The notes under the pieces were generated by a model, which saw only the letters and a list, made by a program, of their open reading frames with translations, searched no databases and had not been told where the DNA came from. Below are positions 61,189 through 64,000 of a stretch of 64,000 nt of DNA, piece after piece; position 1 is the stretch's first letter; each line of letters starts with the position of its first letter. The position numbers were made by a program, and so were the translations under genes. The DNA is from Helicostylum pulchrum (taxonomy: Eukaryota > Mucoromycota > Mucoromycetes > Mucorales > Mucoraceae), in the NCBI GenBank assembly GCA_025677825.1, contig JAIXMO010000002.1, positions 620,001-684,000 of the forward strand, in the 5' to 3' direction.

Positions 61189-62419
61189 TTTTTTTTTTTT
61201 CAAAAAGAAAGCGAAGCAGAAATATAAACAGAAGAAAGAAGCCTTTTGAGCTTCACAATTTATTCTTACAGAAGCAGAAGATTTATCTAATGTGTAACAT
61301 TAACTAAGATCGGAATCAAATGTGTGTGTGTCACAACTCCTTCAGATGCTTTTGTGCTTAGCAGATTATGGTTACAGAAACAGAAGCTTTGTCGAATTGA
61401 CATGTAACAGTAATACATATACTCAGATCAGTAAAAAAAAAAAAAGTCAAGTTTAGCGATAATAATTAAAGATGCAACTTTTTTTTTTTTTTTTTTTTTT
61501 TTTGATTTCGGAATAAATATATTAAAACAAAGGGATAATAATCAAACTGATAGAGAGATGATAGTAACATCCTATCCTACATCTATCAAAATCACATAGT
61601 ACTTATTTTACGGTCACAAGTTAAAAATAAAAAGCTACGAAGGTAGTTATAAAGATAACAGGATAATGTTTTTTATTTAATGAATTTAAGTACTGAGAAT
61701 TGGTTTAATATAAAAAGAGATTATAAATAGAGTAACAGTTCCCAGGGAAAAAAAGCTGTTTTAAATTATTCAACTTTCAAAAAAGTTGCGAGGTGTCCTA
61801 TTGAGCGTAGCGAGATTCGACAACTAGTAAACCTTTAAAAAGTAATTAAATTATAAAGGCAGTCAATTTATACTTGAATGGAGCGTGTATCAGCAGTGAA
61901 TTTTTATAAATTTAACCAGGAAAAGTAATTAAATACAGACTGTTGAAAAGTGATGAAAGATTGGAAAGGAATGCAGTGTAAGCCAAATAAAGTGAACGCA
62001 AAGATACCTTTTAGTTCTATACATCATAGCTAAGTAGTTTTTAAATGTATTGTTATGTGCTATTCCAATAAAAAGCTTTGTACTATTTTAATTGACATCA
62101 ATAAAAAATTTAATAGAATTTAACGTATTTTTAATGTTTGAGCTCTTACAGAAAACGATACACAGCATATTTTTTTATACAATAACTTGGACGAGTTCAA
62201 AGACTATTTAAACTATTATAATCCATTATTGTTCATTCGTTATTCTCTTAAAACACGCGTGCTTTAAGAGAAGGTTTAGAAGTAACTTCTAAAAAAAGAC
62301 TTATTTCGATGATCGAAATAAGATGTTTTCACTGTATGATTAAACATCAGGAAATGACTCTTTTTTTCAAGTTACTTAATAAAAGCTACTCCTTATAATG
62401 TTGTCTTTAATACCAAAAT
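61189..62419. other. Intergenic region, no gene seen
   Basis: AT-rich. A T-run of more than 20 lies at about 61480-61503. Two similar ~40-bp segments (TTACAGAAGCAGAAG near 61267 and TTACAGAAACAGAAG near 61373), each followed within ~25 bp by TGTAACA, suggest a small old duplication. Confidence 0.45.
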
Positions 62420-63145
62420 TAAAAAACCGCATGTTGTTTTATATTTTTCTCGATTTTTTATTTTTTTCTTCAGTCGATCATTTTTGATGATTTTTGGTCA
62501 TGTTGGGGGGGGGGTCAACCCTTTTGCGTTTTTGTGGTTATTTTAAAATTACTCGATATACACTTTACTTATCTTTGTAAAAAACCATGGATGGCATAGA
62601 ACTCGTTTAGACGCTTTTAATTCATTTTAAATCATACTTCTACTGCAAAAACTGAAAGAGTAATTGCTGTTTAGACGTATTTTTTCGCTAAAATTTGAGT
62701 TAAGCGGTCCTTAAAATGGGGTTTCCTTAAAGCGCGTTTTCTCGCCCGGTTTAGATGTAGTACTTTCTTTTATGAACATCCAATATGTAGTTTTTGAATA
62801 TATATATTCGGTATTATAACCAAACACGGTAATAAAAAACTATACTCTATGTAATCGTGAAGCTCTGAAAATGGTTACGCGACGTTACACTAAAAAAGTG
62901 TATTTTTTCCTCAAAAAAAAACGTCTGAACAGCGATTACTCTTTCAGTTTTTGCAGTAGAAGTATGATTTAAAATGAATTAAAAGCGTCTAAACAAGTTC
63001 TATGCCATTAATGTTTTTTTTTTCACAAAGATAAGTAAATTGGATTATGAGTAATGGTAAAATAACTACAAAAACACAAAAAGGGTTGACCCCCAAAAAT
63101 GAAAATCGAAAAAAAAATCAAAAAGTGCGTTTTTAATTTTTTTTT
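62420..63145. mobile_element. Foldback / long-terminal-inverted-repeat element (MITE-like)
   Basis: Two long inverted arms face each other: 62511-62685 and 62911-63094. They are nearly identical over ~95 bp (from GGCATAGAACTCG to TGTTTAGACG at left, its complement at right) and weaker but clear outward to GGGTCAACCC / GGGTTGACCC. Poly-T/poly-A-rich flanks extend the similarity to about 62420 and 63145. The ~225-bp spacer has no coding frame. The structure is that of a non-autonomous foldback transposon. Target-site duplications could not be fixed by eye. Confidence 0.82.
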
Positions 63146-63683
63146 ATCGAAGATATATTTAACACAACCATTTTTTACTAAATAGGTTGGGTCCAAATCG
63201 CATTTTCGGTTTCTTTAAAAAATAAAAACCAATATTTACTATAACTGCTAATTTTAGCACTGATTTCTTATGTGAGCGATTGTAGAGGTCCGGTATCTCA
63301 GTGAGCTTTTTTCTTTTTAGAAGTAATTATTCTTCACTGTTCGGTACTAGGGTATACATAAGGTGCCTTTCTTCCACATTTCGGCCACCCTTAAATAGAG
63401 CCGCTACTGTATCACTTTGTCTGATTATCCCCTTGTTTTAATAACATTGTCCGATAACCCCTTTGTGAAGACTAGAATTCCTAATACCATCTCATATAGA
63501 CCAAATAAATAATCTTCATAACTAGTTGACATTTATACAGTATGGTGCTCTCTTAAATTTAAACTGAACTTTTATAATATCTTTCCCAAACTCTACACCT
63601 GTACTTTTATTTCAGTAGATCCTGGCCACCTACATATCATATCATGGTAATAAACAAGTAAGATATTTGACAGAAAGTGTGTA
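63146..63683. other. Intergenic region, no gene seen
   Basis: No open frame or RNA gene recognised between the foldback element and the terminal small gene. Confidence 0.5.
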
Positions 63684-63884
63684 CTATTGCTCTTCTGGAT
63701 CAGCAAGTAGATCAAGGAAATAATACGTACCTAAAATCAAACAAGGTATCAAGGATGTCCTCGCTTTGATGTATATAGCAACACAGATGGAAGCTAGTAA
63801 GGAACAACCGGCCATTTTTACCCGGCTATAAAGTCCACGTGCCACATAGAACATGGTTGTCTCTCGCTTCGGCATCCTTTTCAT
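63684..63884 (-). CDS. Small membrane protein, 66 residues
   Basis: An ATG in an A-rich context opens a frame with a basic N terminus (MKRMPKRETTMFYVARGLYS) and two short hydrophobic stretches (MAGCSLLASICVAIYI; LIPCLILGTYYFLDLLA), ending DPEEQ. The layout would suit a small mitochondrial inner-membrane or ER protein. Its upstream side reaches the window edge. No family is recognised and an intron (an acceptor-like TTTTAG lies inside) would change the model. Confidence 0.5.
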   Translation of the reverse strand: MKRMPKRETTMFYVARGLYSRVKMAGCSLLASICVAIYIKARTSLIPCLILGTYYFLDLLADPEEQ

Positions 63885-64000
63885 AATTTTATTTTTTACT
63901 TTATCTAACTAAGCAATCTGCTCCGTATTTTTTTTTTACTAAATCCTTAAATTGACTGTATGATTGGTTGGTTGAATTATTTTAAGCAGGTGAGTTGTGG

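Noticed and set aside
1..64000. CRISPR array, riboswitch, bacterial operator or bacterial defence system
   Set aside because: No spaced direct repeats, Shine-Dalgarno-led operons or prokaryotic gene clusters; the window is intron-rich eukaryotic DNA.

Overview
The window is nuclear DNA from a filamentous fungus. It is AT-rich, genes lie on both strands, and most are split by short GT-AG introns of about 50-80 bp. Gene families point to Mucoromycota (a Mucorales-like fungus): a DUF3712 giant membrane protein, a Sel1-repeat cluster, a decayed copy of what looks like a lineage-expanded 'RPDA' family, and a decayed DDE transposon. This placement is inference; there is no rRNA or marker gene in the window.

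Layout. 1-7425 (+): 3' part of TRA1/TRRAP. 7833-9754 (+): four-LIM paxillin-like protein. 9900-12313 (-): TFIIF alpha (RAP74/Tfg1). 14396-14875 (-): small zinc-ribbon protein. 15393-16952 (+): decayed gene. 18040-20404 (+): TGL-type patatin lipase homologue lacking its catalytic residues. 20421-21543 (-): F-box/zf-UBP/DUSP protein. 21681-23474 (-): glutamine-rich DUF3020-like protein. 24655-26880 (-): acetyl-CoA synthetase. 27916-29025 (-): decayed transposase, followed by a 3 x 80-bp minisatellite. 31786-36226 (-): intersectin-like SH3-SH3-DH-PH RhoGEF. About 36250-37137 (-): decayed methionyl-tRNA formyltransferase. 40847-46146 (+): 1699-aa DUF3712 membrane protein. 46688-47250 (+): decayed unknown gene. 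48291-49442 (+): UspA-like protein. 49481-50445 (-): RNF5-like membrane RING E3. 50919-55368 (-): tandem array of three Sel1-repeat genes, only the middle one intact. 55935-58595 (-): DPP8/9-like dipeptidyl peptidase. 59311-59616 (+): possible small gene behind a perfect heat-shock element. 60397-61188 (-): seven-helix membrane protein. About 62420-63145: long inverted-repeat (foldback) element. 63684-63884 (-): small membrane protein.

Gene models were spliced by hand. For every multi-exon gene called as intact, the exon lengths sum to a whole number of codons and the junctions restore conserved residues. The genes are mostly unrelated housekeeping functions: transcription (TRA1, TFIIF), ubiquitin (F-box, RING), actin/endocytosis (LIM, RhoGEF), lipid/acetate metabolism (TGL, ACS) and proteolysis (DPP). 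No operon-like grouping is implied. The most unusual items are the active-site-less lipase with an 8-nt exon, the formyltransferase pseudogene, the decaying Sel1 array, the foldback element and an LD-like motif at the N terminus of the LIM protein.
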